Source of the DNA: Aquificaceae bacterium
GTDB taxonomy: Bacteria > Aquificota > Aquificia > Aquificales > Aquificaceae
Reading direction: 5' to 3'
Length of the DNA: 34,172 nt
NCBI GenBank assembly: GCA_025062075.1
Contig: JANXBA010000039.1
Span: 1-34,172 of the forward strand
Shown: piece after piece, positions 1 to 7,225 of the stretch
How positions within the stretch are numbered: the stretch's first letter is position 1
Layout of the letters: each line of letters starts with the position of its first letter
Notes under the pieces: model-generated
Told to the model about the DNA's origin: nothing
Seen by the model: only the letters and a program-made list of their open reading frames with translations
Databases searched by the model: none
Translations under genes and position numbers: made by a program

Positions 1-471
1 CATACCTCCTGATAGTTCTTAGGAAAAGGATTGGATTGAGGGAGAGGCTCATTGGGCATGCACGGTCTCGTAAGATTTTAATGATATCTCTTATTCTTTT
101 CGTGGAACTTCTTGGCACTTTTGCCCTCTTCCCTTCCTTTCTAACACGCTTGAAGGACCCAATAGACGCTTTTTACTGGTCTTTTTCACTCAGTTTCAGC
201 CTTGAACAACGCAGGCTTTTCTACCTTTTAGAGGTGATGTGTGGGTAAACCTTGTCGTAAGCCTGCTTGTAATACTTGGGGGCATAGGCTTTTACGTAAT
301 GTATGTCTTTTGAAAACCTCTCCACAGAGGAAAAGCTCCTCGCAAGCCTTTTTCACAGCGTGTCTGCGAGGACTGCGGGATTTAACACCATTGACTTATC
401 AAACCTGTCTGAGGCTTCTCAGTTTGTGCTCCGGTGGCACGGGTGGTGGCATGAGGCTTTTGATATGAAGA
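1..471 (+). pseudogene. trkH: Decayed TrkH/KtrB-type potassium transporter remnant (5' end outside window)
   Basis: Translated pieces of a K+ transporter membrane subunit are scattered over three frames. The first piece, running in from the left edge, reads YLLIVLRKRIGLRERLIGHA. A second frame has FHSVSALNNAGFSTF, a pore-loop signature. After a further frame change comes VWVNLVVSLLVILGGIGF. Then there is a stop and a second pore loop, LFHSVSARTAGFNTIDL, followed in yet another frame by CSGGTGGGMRLLI, which resembles the usual GSPGSTGGGIK segment. Transmembrane helices expected between these pieces are missing and the C-terminal part is gone. TrkH/KtrB proteins are normally one frame of about 450-500 residues, so this is a degraded gene. 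It runs straight into trkA remains. The short ORFs at 36, 241 and 303 are fragments of it, not genes. Confidence 0.85.
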
Positions 472-478
472 CAAAACA

Positions 479-945
479 TTGGCTGAGGGTGATGCGGAGG
501 TCATAGCGTGCGACATAGACGAGGACAAAGTTAGACAGATAGCTGACGTAGTCCACCACAGCCTCATACTGGACGCCACAGACGAGAAGACGCTAAAGGA
601 GTCTGGCATGGCGAACGCGGACAGCATACTGGTGGTGGTCCAGCTTATGGAGCTCGGCGTCAAAAGGGTCATACATCCGGAGAGAGACATGGCTGTAAGG
701 CTAGCCCATTCTCTGCTGGTAGGAGGCTTTATTGAAGAGATTCCCATAGCGGACGACTATAGCATCTTTAAAAGGTTGCACTACAAAACCCTCAAGGCGC
801 TCGACCTTAGAAAAAGCACGACATTACCGTGTTGGCCATAAAGAGGGGTGAAAGGCTTATAGTCAATCCGTCAGGCGACCAAGAAATACTTCCAGATGAC
901 CTTTTGGTGGTTCTTGGCAGTAGGGAGAAGATAAGTCTTGTATGA
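479..945 (+). pseudogene. trkA: Decayed TrkA/KtrA-type potassium-transport regulatory subunit remnant
   Basis: The reading frame opens with AEVIACDIDEDKVRQIAD and DATDEKTLKESG, the second half of an RCK_N Rossmann domain. The N-terminal GxGxxG nucleotide-binding loop expected before this is absent. Two internal collapses are visible. One is after DSILVVV, which jumps to QLMELGVKRVI. The other is at KRVI/HPERDMAVRLAHSL, where about 20-25 residues normally lie between these two pieces. After LKALDLRK the frame is lost (ORF stop at 841), but the TrkA_C domain continues in another frame as ITVLAIKRGERLIVNPSGD and then ILPDDLLVVLGSREKI to a TGA at 943-945. Known TrkA/KtrA proteins bind NAD(H) or ATP and gate TrkH/KtrB; this copy cannot encode that fold. 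The 121-aa minus-strand ORF across it is a shadow. Confidence 0.87.
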
Positions 946-958
946 TATATTCTGAGGC

Positions 959-2065
959 ATGCGCAAACTTGTGCTTTTCATTCCCTTTGTGTTGATTGGG
1001 GGACTTTTTCTCTACTTTGCGGTGAAGATGAACGAAGAGAAGACCGCAGTAGCTGAAGAGAAGGAAGTAAAAACCTTAGTTTACGGCTCTGGCTACGCAA
1101 GAAACAAGGACTATCTGATACTAAGGGCGGAAGTTTCTGGGTATGTAAAGGAGGTTTTTGTAAGGGAGGGCGAGTATGTAAAAAAAGGTCAAGTGCTTGC
1201 CCTTTTAGACAGCGGAACGATTGAAGATAGCATAAAAGAGGTCTCCGAGAGGTTGAAACTCGTAAAGGAGAGGGCTGAGGAAGGCTCAGACTACATTAAA
1301 AGCTTTGAAAGTGCGGTAGAGTCCGCTCGGATAAACTTAGAGAAAAGCAAGAGCATGCTTGAAAGAAGAGAAAGACTCCTCTCCCAAGGACTTATCTCCA
1401 AGGAGTCCTACGAGCAGAGCAAGGCCCAGTACGAGATAGCCCTGAGAGAATACGAGAAGGCGAGAAGTAGCTACGAGGATGTCCTGAAGGCCATAAGGGC
1501 AGAAGAAAGAATTCTAACCGCCGAAAAGCAGAGGCTTTTAAGGGAAAGGGAAAAGTACAACGTGAAAAGTCCCATAGAGGGATACATACTGAGAAAGTTC
1601 GTAAGCCCCGGGGATTATGTTAACGCCATGAGCCAGGACAACAGGCTTTTTTCCATAGGTTCTAAAGAGTGGGAGGTTTGGCTGGACGTGGACGAGGAGT
1701 ACGCGGGGCTCTTAAAGGAGGGACAAAAGGTCACTCTGAGAGTGGACGCCTACCCCGACAAAACCTTTGAAGGAGAGCTTTTTCAGATAGTGAGGGACAT
1801 AGACAGGTCAAGGAAGCTCCTTACAGTCAAGGTAAAGGCTGACCTGCCTGCGGATATGCCTTCGGGTGCAACCGTAGACGGTCAGATAGAGGTAGAGAGG
1901 TCAAAGAAGCTCCTCGTGCCCGCACAAGCATACAAAGACGGCTACGTAATACTCTACGACGGCATCAGGAGGGTAAAAGCTCAGGTAAAGGTGGGAAGAA
2001 GGTACGGCGAATACTTGGAAGTCATAGAAGGGCTAAAGCCGGGGGACAGGGTTCTTCTGCGATGA
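959..2065 (+). CDS. HlyD/MacA-like periplasmic adaptor (membrane fusion protein)
   Basis: A 368-residue adaptor of a tripartite export pump, anchored in the inner membrane by one helix (about residues 4-22). The first half of the lipoyl/barrel-sandwich domain is at about 52-86 (EVSGYVKEVFVREGEYVKKG). A long coiled-coil hairpin (about 88-195) follows, then the second lipoyl half (KSPIEGYILRKFVSPGDYV) and a beta-barrel with a membrane-proximal C-terminus. The hairpin tip reads RRERLLSQGLIS, an exact match to the RxxxLxxxxxxS motif known from adaptors that dock on TolC-like outer-membrane channels. Its stop overlaps the next gene's start (ATGA), so it is translationally coupled to a permease and an ATPase, as in MacAB-type systems. 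No outer-membrane factor gene is in the window. The substrate is unknown. A weak TATGAT -10-like sequence lies 12 nt before the ATG. Confidence 0.88.
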   Translation: MRKLVLFIPFVLIGGLFLYFAVKMNEEKTAVAEEKEVKTLVYGSGYARNKDYLILRAEVSGYVKEVFVREGEYVKKGQVLALLDSGTIEDSIKEVSERLKLVKERAEEGSDYIKSFESAVESARINLEKSKSMLERRERLLSQGLISKESYEQSKAQYEIALREYEKARSSYEDVLKAIRAEERILTAEKQRLLREREKYNVKSPIEGYILRKFVSPGDYVNAMSQDNRLFSIGSKEWEVWLDVDEEYAGLLKEGQKVTLRVDAYPDKTFEGELFQIVRDIDRSRKLLTVKVKADLPADMPSGATVDGQIEVERSKKLLVPAQAYKDGYVILYDGIRRVKAQVKVGRRYGEYLEVIEGLKPGDRVLLR

Positions 2066-3282
2066 GGCACGTACTTTTTGTAGCCTTCAGGATGCTTCTC
2101 CATAGAAAGAGACAGACACTTGTTTCCATACTGGGGGTTTCCATGGGCGTCTCCGCCTTTGTGGTGATGAGCTCTCTCATGCTTGGCTTTCAGAACTACT
2201 TTATACAGCAAGTAATAGACTTAGAACCTCACATAAGGATAAAGCCTCGCACAGAGAATGCGGAGAGCTCTCCTTACGTGCTCCTGCTCGGCGAGAAGAT
2301 GGAAGAGAAAGACCGCATTCTGGGCTGGCAGGAAGTCATAGAAAGTCTTGAAGCTCATCCTGAGGTGCTGGGGGTTGCACCAAGGCTGGTAAGCAAAGGT
2401 ATACTAAAGTACGGCGTCAGGGACAAGCCGGTCACCCTGTTGGGCATAGACCCACAGAGAGAGCCTAAGGCCTCCATAGTAGAGAAGTTTCTGAAAAACA
2501 GAAACCTTCAGAGATTGGAAACTAACAGAACCGGCGTAATCTTAGGTGTGCTGGTGGCCAAAAGTCTGGGGATAGAACAGACGGGTAAAAAACTTCTGCT
2601 GGTAGCGCCCAACGGGCAGACTCTGCTGGTGACGGTGGAGGACTTTTTTGACTCTGGAATCACCAACTTAGACGACTCCAGAGTGTACTTGAACATAAAA
2701 ACGCTACAAAGCCTTCTGGAAAAACAGGGAGAAGTAAACGAGATAATAGTCAAAATACGGGACGTGAACCGTGCGGAGAGGCTGTCCAGACTCTTTCAGG
2801 AGGGCATAGCCTACGAGGTGGAGAGCTGGCAAAAAGCTTACAAGAACTTCCTGAGTATCTTCAAGATTCAGAACACGATTACCTACATGATAGTTTTTGC
2901 CATACTTACCGTGTCCGCATTCGGCATCTTCAACATCATAATGATGACCGTGTTGGAAAAGAAAAAAGACATCGCCATCTTGATGGCCATGGGTTTTACT
3001 CGCAATGACGTGCTTCTGGTTTTCATGACAGAAGGGCTGGTGGTAGGCACTCTTGGTGCGGTCCTGGGCTCGGTGGTAGGTTTTGGCCTTCAGGAGTACT
3101 TGGAAAGCATAAAGCTGGACGTGGAAGGGCTTATACGGACGCAGGGCTTTGTCCTGGACAGAGACACACTCCTGTACGTGTATGCCTTTTTCTTCTCGCT
3201 CTTTTTCTCCCTTCTAGCAAGCCTTTATCCCTCCTACAGGGCAAGCAGGCTAAACCCGGTGGACATCTTCAGAAGTCAATGA
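2062..3282 (+). CDS. LolC/LolE-like (MacB_PCD-FtsX) ABC transporter permease
   Basis: A 406-residue permease with one N-terminal helix (about 20-43, TLVSILGVSMGVSAFVVMSS), a large periplasmic domain (about 45-270) and three C-terminal helices (about 272-297, 323-345 and 371-393). This is the four-helix FtsX layout. The region after the second helix (EKKKDIAILMAMGFTRNDV) matches the coupling segment of lipoprotein-releasing LolC/E and MacB permeases. Family knowledge says such proteins pull substrates out of the outer leaflet of the inner membrane or push them through the periplasm by ATP-driven mechanotransmission. Here the gene overlaps the HlyD-like gene by 4 nt and the ATPase gene by 4 nt. 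No ATPase domain is fused, unlike E. coli MacB. It probably works as a homodimer because there is only one permease gene. Confidence 0.88.
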   Translation: MRHVLFVAFRMLLHRKRQTLVSILGVSMGVSAFVVMSSLMLGFQNYFIQQVIDLEPHIRIKPRTENAESSPYVLLLGEKMEEKDRILGWQEVIESLEAHPEVLGVAPRLVSKGILKYGVRDKPVTLLGIDPQREPKASIVEKFLKNRNLQRLETNRTGVILGVLVAKSLGIEQTGKKLLLVAPNGQTLLVTVEDFFDSGITNLDDSRVYLNIKTLQSLLEKQGEVNEIIVKIRDVNRAERLSRLFQEGIAYEVESWQKAYKNFLSIFKIQNTITYMIVFAILTVSAFGIFNIIMMTVLEKKKDIAILMAMGFTRNDVLLVFMTEGLVVGTLGAVLGSVVGFGLQEYLESIKLDVEGLIRTQGFVLDRDTLLYVYAFFFSLFFSLLASLYPSYRASRLNPVDIFRSQ

Positions 3283-3956
3283 ACCTCTTAGAACTCAGAG
3301 GCGTAAGAAAGTCCATAGGGCAGGAGGAGATACTCAAAGGCATAGACCTGTTGGTGAAAAGGGGCGAGTTCGTGGCGGTAGTGGGGGCCAGCGGGTCAGG
3401 CAAGAGCTCCATGCTCTACATAATGGGTCTTCTTGACAAGCCTACCTACGGTGAGGTGTTCTTTGAGGGCGACAGGGTGGACTTCTCCAAGGAGAAAAAA
3501 CTCTCAGAGCTGAGAAACAGAAGAATAGGCTTTGTATTCCAGTTTCACTACCTCCTGCCAGAGTTCACTCTTTTGGAAAACGTGATGCTTCCTGCCGTAA
3601 AGCTGGGCGTCAGAAGAGAGCAAGCCAAAGAGCGGGCCTACGAGCTCCTCAAATCCTTAGGACTTGCCGGGAAGGAGCACAGGAGAATATACCAGATTTC
3701 TGGTGGGGAGATGCAGAGGGTGGCCATTGCCCGAGCCCTTATAAACAATCCCTCCTTGCTCCTGGCGGACGAGCCTACAGGAAATCTGGACAGTAGGAAC
3801 ACCTATGTGGTAATGGAAATATTCAAGGAGATAAACAGGGGCGGAACCACTATCCTGATGGTGACCCACGAACCTCACCTGGCACTCCAAGCCCACAGGG
3901 TGGTGGAGGTAAGAGACGGGCTCATCCTCTCTGACCACCCTACTCAAAGAGCTTGA
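3279..3956 (+). CDS. LolD/MacB-type ABC transporter ATPase
   Basis: A 225-residue ATPase with all expected motifs: Walker [10 protein letters not shown] (about 36-44), Q-loop inside [19 protein letters not shown], signature [15 protein letters not shown] (about 140), Walker [13 protein letters not shown] (about 159), and H-loop histidine in MVTHEPH (about 195). The [11 protein letters not shown] stretch is very like LolD of the lipoprotein-sorting system. The signature starts with Ile instead of Leu, which is a tolerated change. It overlaps the permease stop by 4 nt and completes an adaptor-permease-ATPase operon. Its last 17 nt overlap the 3' end of the convergent phosphohexomutase gene. The family is certain. 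Whether it serves lipoprotein release or MacAB-like export is open; the HlyD partner favours export. Confidence 0.93.
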   Translation: MNLLELRGVRKSIGQEEILKGIDLLVKRGEFVAVVGASGSGKSSMLYIMGLLDKPTYGEVFFEGDRVDFSKEKKLSELRNRRIGFVFQFHYLLPEFTLLENVMLPAVKLGVRREQAKERAYELLKSLGLAGKEHRRIYQISGGEMQRVAIARALINNPSLLLADEPTGNLDSRNTYVVMEIFKEINRGGTTILMVTHEPHLALQAHRVVEVRDGLILSDHPTQRA

Positions 3957-5346
3957 CCGCAGTCTCTATGAGCTTTTGTAGCTCTTCCTGCGCAGGCATC
4001 TCCGCGTAGACCCTAATCAGAGGCTCCGTGCCCGAAGCTCTCATGAGTAGCCACCCGTCGTCTTCAAACACGAGCTTTAGCCCGTCTGTTTTCACCACCT
4101 TGGCGACTCGGAAGCCACCCAACCTTTCGGGAGGATGCTCTAAGAGCTCTTTTAATTTAAGCTTCTTGCCCTCCTCTGCGTGAAGGTCCACTCTCTTAAA
4201 GTAGGCCCTTCCGTACTCTTTGAATAGCTCCTCTATTACCTGAGATAGGGGCTTTTCCTTCAAGAGCAGGAGCTCTAACAGGTTAAGCCCTGCGAAGAGA
4301 CCGTCTCTCTCTGGTAGGAAGTCCACGATGCCGTAACCTCCGCTCTCCTCTCCGCCAAACAGGACTTTCTCCTTCAGCAGGAGCTCGTTTATGTTTTTAA
4401 AGCCCACGCCCACCTCCCGGAGGTGGACGCCCTCTCTTTCGCATATCCTGTCTGCCAAGTAGGTGGTGGAGACGGTTTTGACCACTATGCCCTCCTTCTT
4501 ACCTTTGTGCTTGAGAAGGTGGTAAAGGATTAGAGCGTATACGAGCTGGGAGTTTACGAAGTTGCCCTCTTCGTCCACTAAAGCAATCCTGTCTCCGTCG
4601 CCGTCGTTGGCTATGCCTATGTCTGCTCCCAGTGCCTTCACTTTCATCATGAGAGGTTCAAGGTACTTCTCTACGGGCTCCGGTGCGTGACCGCCGAAGA
4701 GTGGGTCCCTGTGGCTCCTGATTCCATACACGGATACCCTTGTCCCAGACAGAGCATGGGAGTAGGTGCCCATAGAAGAGCCATACATGGCGTCGTGGAC
4801 CAAGGTGATATACCTTTGAGACAAAAGCTCCAGGTTCACTCTGCTCCTTACCTCCCTCATGTACTCTCCCCATACGTTTATGTACTCTGGCGGTAAGTTC
4901 TCCGTCTTTATGGGCTTGGCGTCCTTTAGCTTCTCTTCTACTTTTGCTATGAACTCTGGCGTGGCAGAGCCCCCAAAAGAGTCCTTTATCTTGTAGCCGT
5001 TGTACTCTGGTGGGTTGTGAGATGCGGTTATCATGACCCCGCTCTCAAAGCCCATGTACTTGACCGCAAAGGACACCATGGGCGTAGTGCAGGCTTTGTT
5101 GGTCAGAAAACACTCAAAGCCTAAGGTTTTGAAGACTCGGTAGACCTCAAGGGCGAAGTGCTCAGACATAAAGCGGTGGTCGTAGCCTACTATCACTTTC
5201 CTTTTGCCCTGAGATGCCAGGACCTCTGCGTGGGCATGGGCTACCCTTTTTACGTTTTCTACGGTAAAGGACTCCCCCAAAACCGCTCTCCATCCATCAG
5301 TGCCAAACTTTACCATGCTGGTTATTATAACCTCTTCAAAGTTCAT
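3940..5346 (-). CDS. Phosphoglucomutase/phosphomannomutase (alpha-D-phosphohexomutase)
   Basis: This enzyme interconverts hexose 1- and 6-phosphates in the cytoplasm. All four family motifs are present: the phosphoserine loop TASHNPPEYNGYK (about 105-117), the Mg2+ loop NDGDGDR (about 245), the sugar-specificity loop GEESGGYG (about 330) and the phosphate-binding RASGTEPLIRVY (about 435). The GEESGG loop is typical of enzymes acting on glucose and mannose phosphates. Two starts are possible: the 468-aa frame at 5346, or the internal ATG at 5316 giving MVKFGTDGWRA, which fits the usual family N-terminus. The second is more likely, though GAAGAGG sits rather far (about 14 nt) upstream. It lies alone on the minus strand, divergent from carB1. 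It could supply mannose 1-phosphate for ManC or glucose 1-phosphate for UDP-sugars made by the nearby clusters. Confidence 0.92.
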   Translation of the reverse strand: MNFEEVIITSMVKFGTDGWRAVLGESFTVENVKRVAHAHAEVLASQGKRKVIVGYDHRFMSEHFALEVYRVFKTLGFECFLTNKACTTPMVSFAVKYMGFESGVMITASHNPPEYNGYKIKDSFGGSATPEFIAKVEEKLKDAKPIKTENLPPEYINVWGEYMREVRSRVNLELLSQRYITLVHDAMYGSSMGTYSHALSGTRVSVYGIRSHRDPLFGGHAPEPVEKYLEPLMMKVKALGADIGIANDGDGDRIALVDEEGNFVNSQLVYALILYHLLKHKGKKEGIVVKTVSTTYLADRICEREGVHLREVGVGFKNINELLLKEKVLFGGEESGGYGIVDFLPERDGLFAGLNLLELLLLKEKPLSQVIEELFKEYGRAYFKRVDLHAEEGKKLKLKELLEHPPERLGGFRVAKVVKTDGLKLVFEDDGWLLMRASGTEPLIRVYAEMPAQEELQKLIETAVKLFE

Positions 5347-5433
5347 AGCAAAAAGTCGCCACAGGGCTGGTATCTCATAACACCAACCCCCACGGCTCTA
5401 ATACGCAAATGCAACTGAGACATACCGAGAACT

Positions 5434-5464
5434 GGTAAAGTTTTTTTGAAAGATAGACTTTACC
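5434..5464. repeat. Perfect 8-bp inverted repeat in the divergent spacer before carB1
   Basis: GGTAAAGT (5434-5441) is matched by its exact reverse complement ACTTTACC (5457-5464) with 15 nt between. It lies in the 178-nt spacer (5347-5524) between the phosphohexomutase gene and carB1. It could be an operator for a dimeric regulator or a weak hairpin. The loop begins with a T run, but there is no T tract after the stem, so a terminator is less likely. The rest of the spacer shows no tRNA or other gene. Confidence 0.45.
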
Positions 5465-5505
5465 CTCTACGGCTATGCTATCGCCTACAGCTTTTTCAAT
5501 AGAAT

Positions 5506-5511
5506 TATAAT
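5506..5511 (+). promoter_or_regulatory. Candidate -10 box for carB1
   Basis: A perfect TATAAT ends 13 nt before the carB1 ATG at 5525. No good -35 box is seen 16-18 nt upstream. No Shine-Dalgarno sequence precedes the ATG (CTTCAACCCT). If this is the -10, the leader is only about 5-7 nt. Confidence 0.45.
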
Positions 5512-5524
5512 ACTCTTCAACCCT

Positions 5525-7192
5525 ATGCCAAGAAGAGGAGACATAAAAAAGATACTCATCATAGGCTCAGGTCCCATAGTGATAGGGCAGGCTGCGGAGT
5601 TTGACTACTCGGGCACGCAGGCCTGCAAGGCCCTTCTTGAGGAGGGCTACGAGGTGGTGCTGGTCAACTCCAACCCTGCCACCATAATGACCGACCCCCA
5701 GTTTGCTCACAGGACCTATGTAGAGCCCCTCACATTGGAGGTGGTGGAGGAGATAATCAGGAAAGAGAGACCCGATGCCCTCCTGCCCACCCTTGGAGGT
5801 CAGACTGCCTTAAACTTGGCGGTGGAGCTCTACGAGCAGGGAGTGCTTGAAAGGTACGGCGTCAGGCTCATAGGGGCAGGCTACGAAGCCATAAAGAAGG
5901 GCGAGGACAGAGACCTGTTTAGAAAGTCCATGGAAAGAATCGGTCTCAAGGTCCCTCCCAGCGTGGTGGCCTCCTCCCTGCAGGAAGCCCTAAGCAGGGT
6001 CAGGGAGGTGGGCTTTCCCGCCATCCTCAGACCTGCCTTCACCCTTGGTGGCAGTGGCGGTTCTATTGCCTACAACATGGAGGAGTTCAAAGAAAAGGTG
6101 GAGGTGGCCCTGAAGACCTCTCCCATCCATCAGGTGCTCATTGACAAGTCGCTCATAGGCTGGAAGGAGTTTGAGTTTGAAGTGATAAGAGATTCCAAGG
6201 ACAACGTGATAATAGTCTGTAGCATAGAAAACTTTGACCCTATGGGCGTTCATACGGGGGACTCCATCACCGTAGCCCCCGCCCAGACGCTTACCGACAA
6301 AGAATACCAAATGCTCAGAGATGCCTGCATAGCGGTGATGAGAGAGATAGGGGTTGACACGGGAGGGTCCAACATCCAGTTTGCGGTGGACCCAGAAAGG
6401 GGAGACTTCTACGTGATAGAGATGAACCCCAGGGTTTCCCGCTCCTCCGCCCTGGCCTCAAAGGCCACGGGCTTTCCCATAGCCAAGGTGGCCGCCAAGC
6501 TGGCGGTGGGATACACTCTGGACGAGCTTAAAAACGACATAACCCGTCACACCCCTGCCTCTTTTGAGCCCTCCATTGACTACGTGGTGGTCAAGATTCC
6601 CCGTTTTGACTTTGCCAAGTTTCCCCGTGCGGACAAGACGCTCGGCACCATGATGAAGTCGGTGGGCGAGGTGATGGCCATCGGACGAACCTTCAAAGAA
6701 GCCCTGGGCAAGGCAGTCAGGAGCCTAGAGCAGGACAGCTACGGCCTTGCCTTCCCCGACTACTCTTCTCTCAGCCCCGAGGACATAAAAAGAGGTCTCA
6801 GGACGCCTACTCTTGGCAGGCTGTGGTTTATCTGCTCCGCTCTGAGAAGGGGCTTTAGCGTGGAGGAGGTCCACGAGCTCTCAAAGGTGGACCGGTGGTT
6901 TCTGGAAAACCTACGGCAGGTGGTGGAGTTTGAAAAAGTCATAAAGAGGGACCTAAACCCGCAGAGCCTACGCCTTGCCAAGGAGATGGGTTACTCAGAC
7001 TGGGAGATAGCCCTTCTGAGAGGAGTTCAAGAGGAGGACATAAGAAGGCTCAGGGAGGAGTGGAACATTTTGCCCGCCTTCAAGGCGGTGGACACCTGTG
7101 CCGGAGAATTCGTAGCCTACACGCCCTACTACTACTCCACCTACGAGAGGCCCTACTACGTGGAAGGTGCGCAAGTGCTTGACCACGACTGA
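5525..7192 (+). CDS. carB: Carbamoyl-phosphate synthase large subunit, N-terminal half (split CarB)
   Basis: A 555-residue protein covering only the first half of CarB, which is normally about 1070 residues. It opens with the pre-ATP-grasp motif [23 protein letters not shown]. The carboxyphosphate-forming ATP-grasp domain follows (about 128-400, with [18 protein letters not shown] and [18 protein letters not shown]), then the oligomerisation domain to about 550. It stops cleanly after [17 protein letters not shown], just where the second synthetase half would begin in a fused CarB. Split CarB is known in Aquifex and some methanogens, so this is a genuine half-gene. The partner that phosphorylates carbamate must be encoded elsewhere. 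The product feeds pyrimidine and arginine synthesis together with CarA. The following gene starts 33 nt after the stop and may have its own promoter inside this 3' end. Confidence 0.95.
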   Translation: MPRRGDIKKILIIGSGPIVIGQAAEFDYSGTQACKALLEEGYEVVLVNSNPATIMTDPQFAHRTYVEPLTLEVVEEIIRKERPDALLPTLGGQTALNLAVELYEQGVLERYGVRLIGAGYEAIKKGEDRDLFRKSMERIGLKVPPSVVASSLQEALSRVREVGFPAILRPAFTLGGSGGSIAYNMEEFKEKVEVALKTSPIHQVLIDKSLIGWKEFEFEVIRDSKDNVIIVCSIENFDPMGVHTGDSITVAPAQTLTDKEYQMLRDACIAVMREIGVDTGGSNIQFAVDPERGDFYVIEMNPRVSRSSALASKATGFPIAKVAAKLAVGYTLDELKNDITRHTPASFEPSIDYVVVKIPRFDFAKFPRADKTLGTMMKSVGEVMAIGRTFKEALGKAVRSLEQDSYGLAFPDYSSLSPEDIKRGLRTPTLGRLWFICSALRRGFSVEEVHELSKVDRWFLENLRQVVEFEKVIKRDLNPQSLRLAKEMGYSDWEIALLRGVQEEDIRRLREEWNILPAFKAVDTCAGEFVAYTPYYYSTYERPYYVEGAQVLDHD

Positions 7193-7208
7193 CCACTCTC
7201 GGTACAAT
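7179..7208 (+). promoter_or_regulatory. Candidate sigma70-type promoter for the polysaccharide gene block
   Basis: TTGACC (7179-7184) is separated by 18 nt from TACAAT (7203-7208). The -35 element lies in the last codons of carB1. A start near 7215 would give a short leader carrying GAGAGGA (7215-7221), a good ribosome site 4 nt before the GTG at 7226. The fit to consensus is moderate. Confidence 0.5.
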
Positions 7209-7225
7209 TAGAATGAGAGGACCCA

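Noticed and set aside
1-20. 13-nt match TACCTCCTGATAG shared with 30710-30722
   Set aside because: At the left edge it is part of the trkH reading frame and at 30710 it contains a ribosome site; a 13-mer match is within chance for this length.
382-747. Minus-strand ORF of 121 aa near the left end
   Set aside because: It runs antisense across trkH and trkA fragments that have clear family sequence on the plus strand.
5347-5524. Possible tRNA or small RNA in the divergent spacer
   Set aside because: No T-loop or acceptor-stem pairing on either strand could be built; only the inverted repeat and -10 box stand out.
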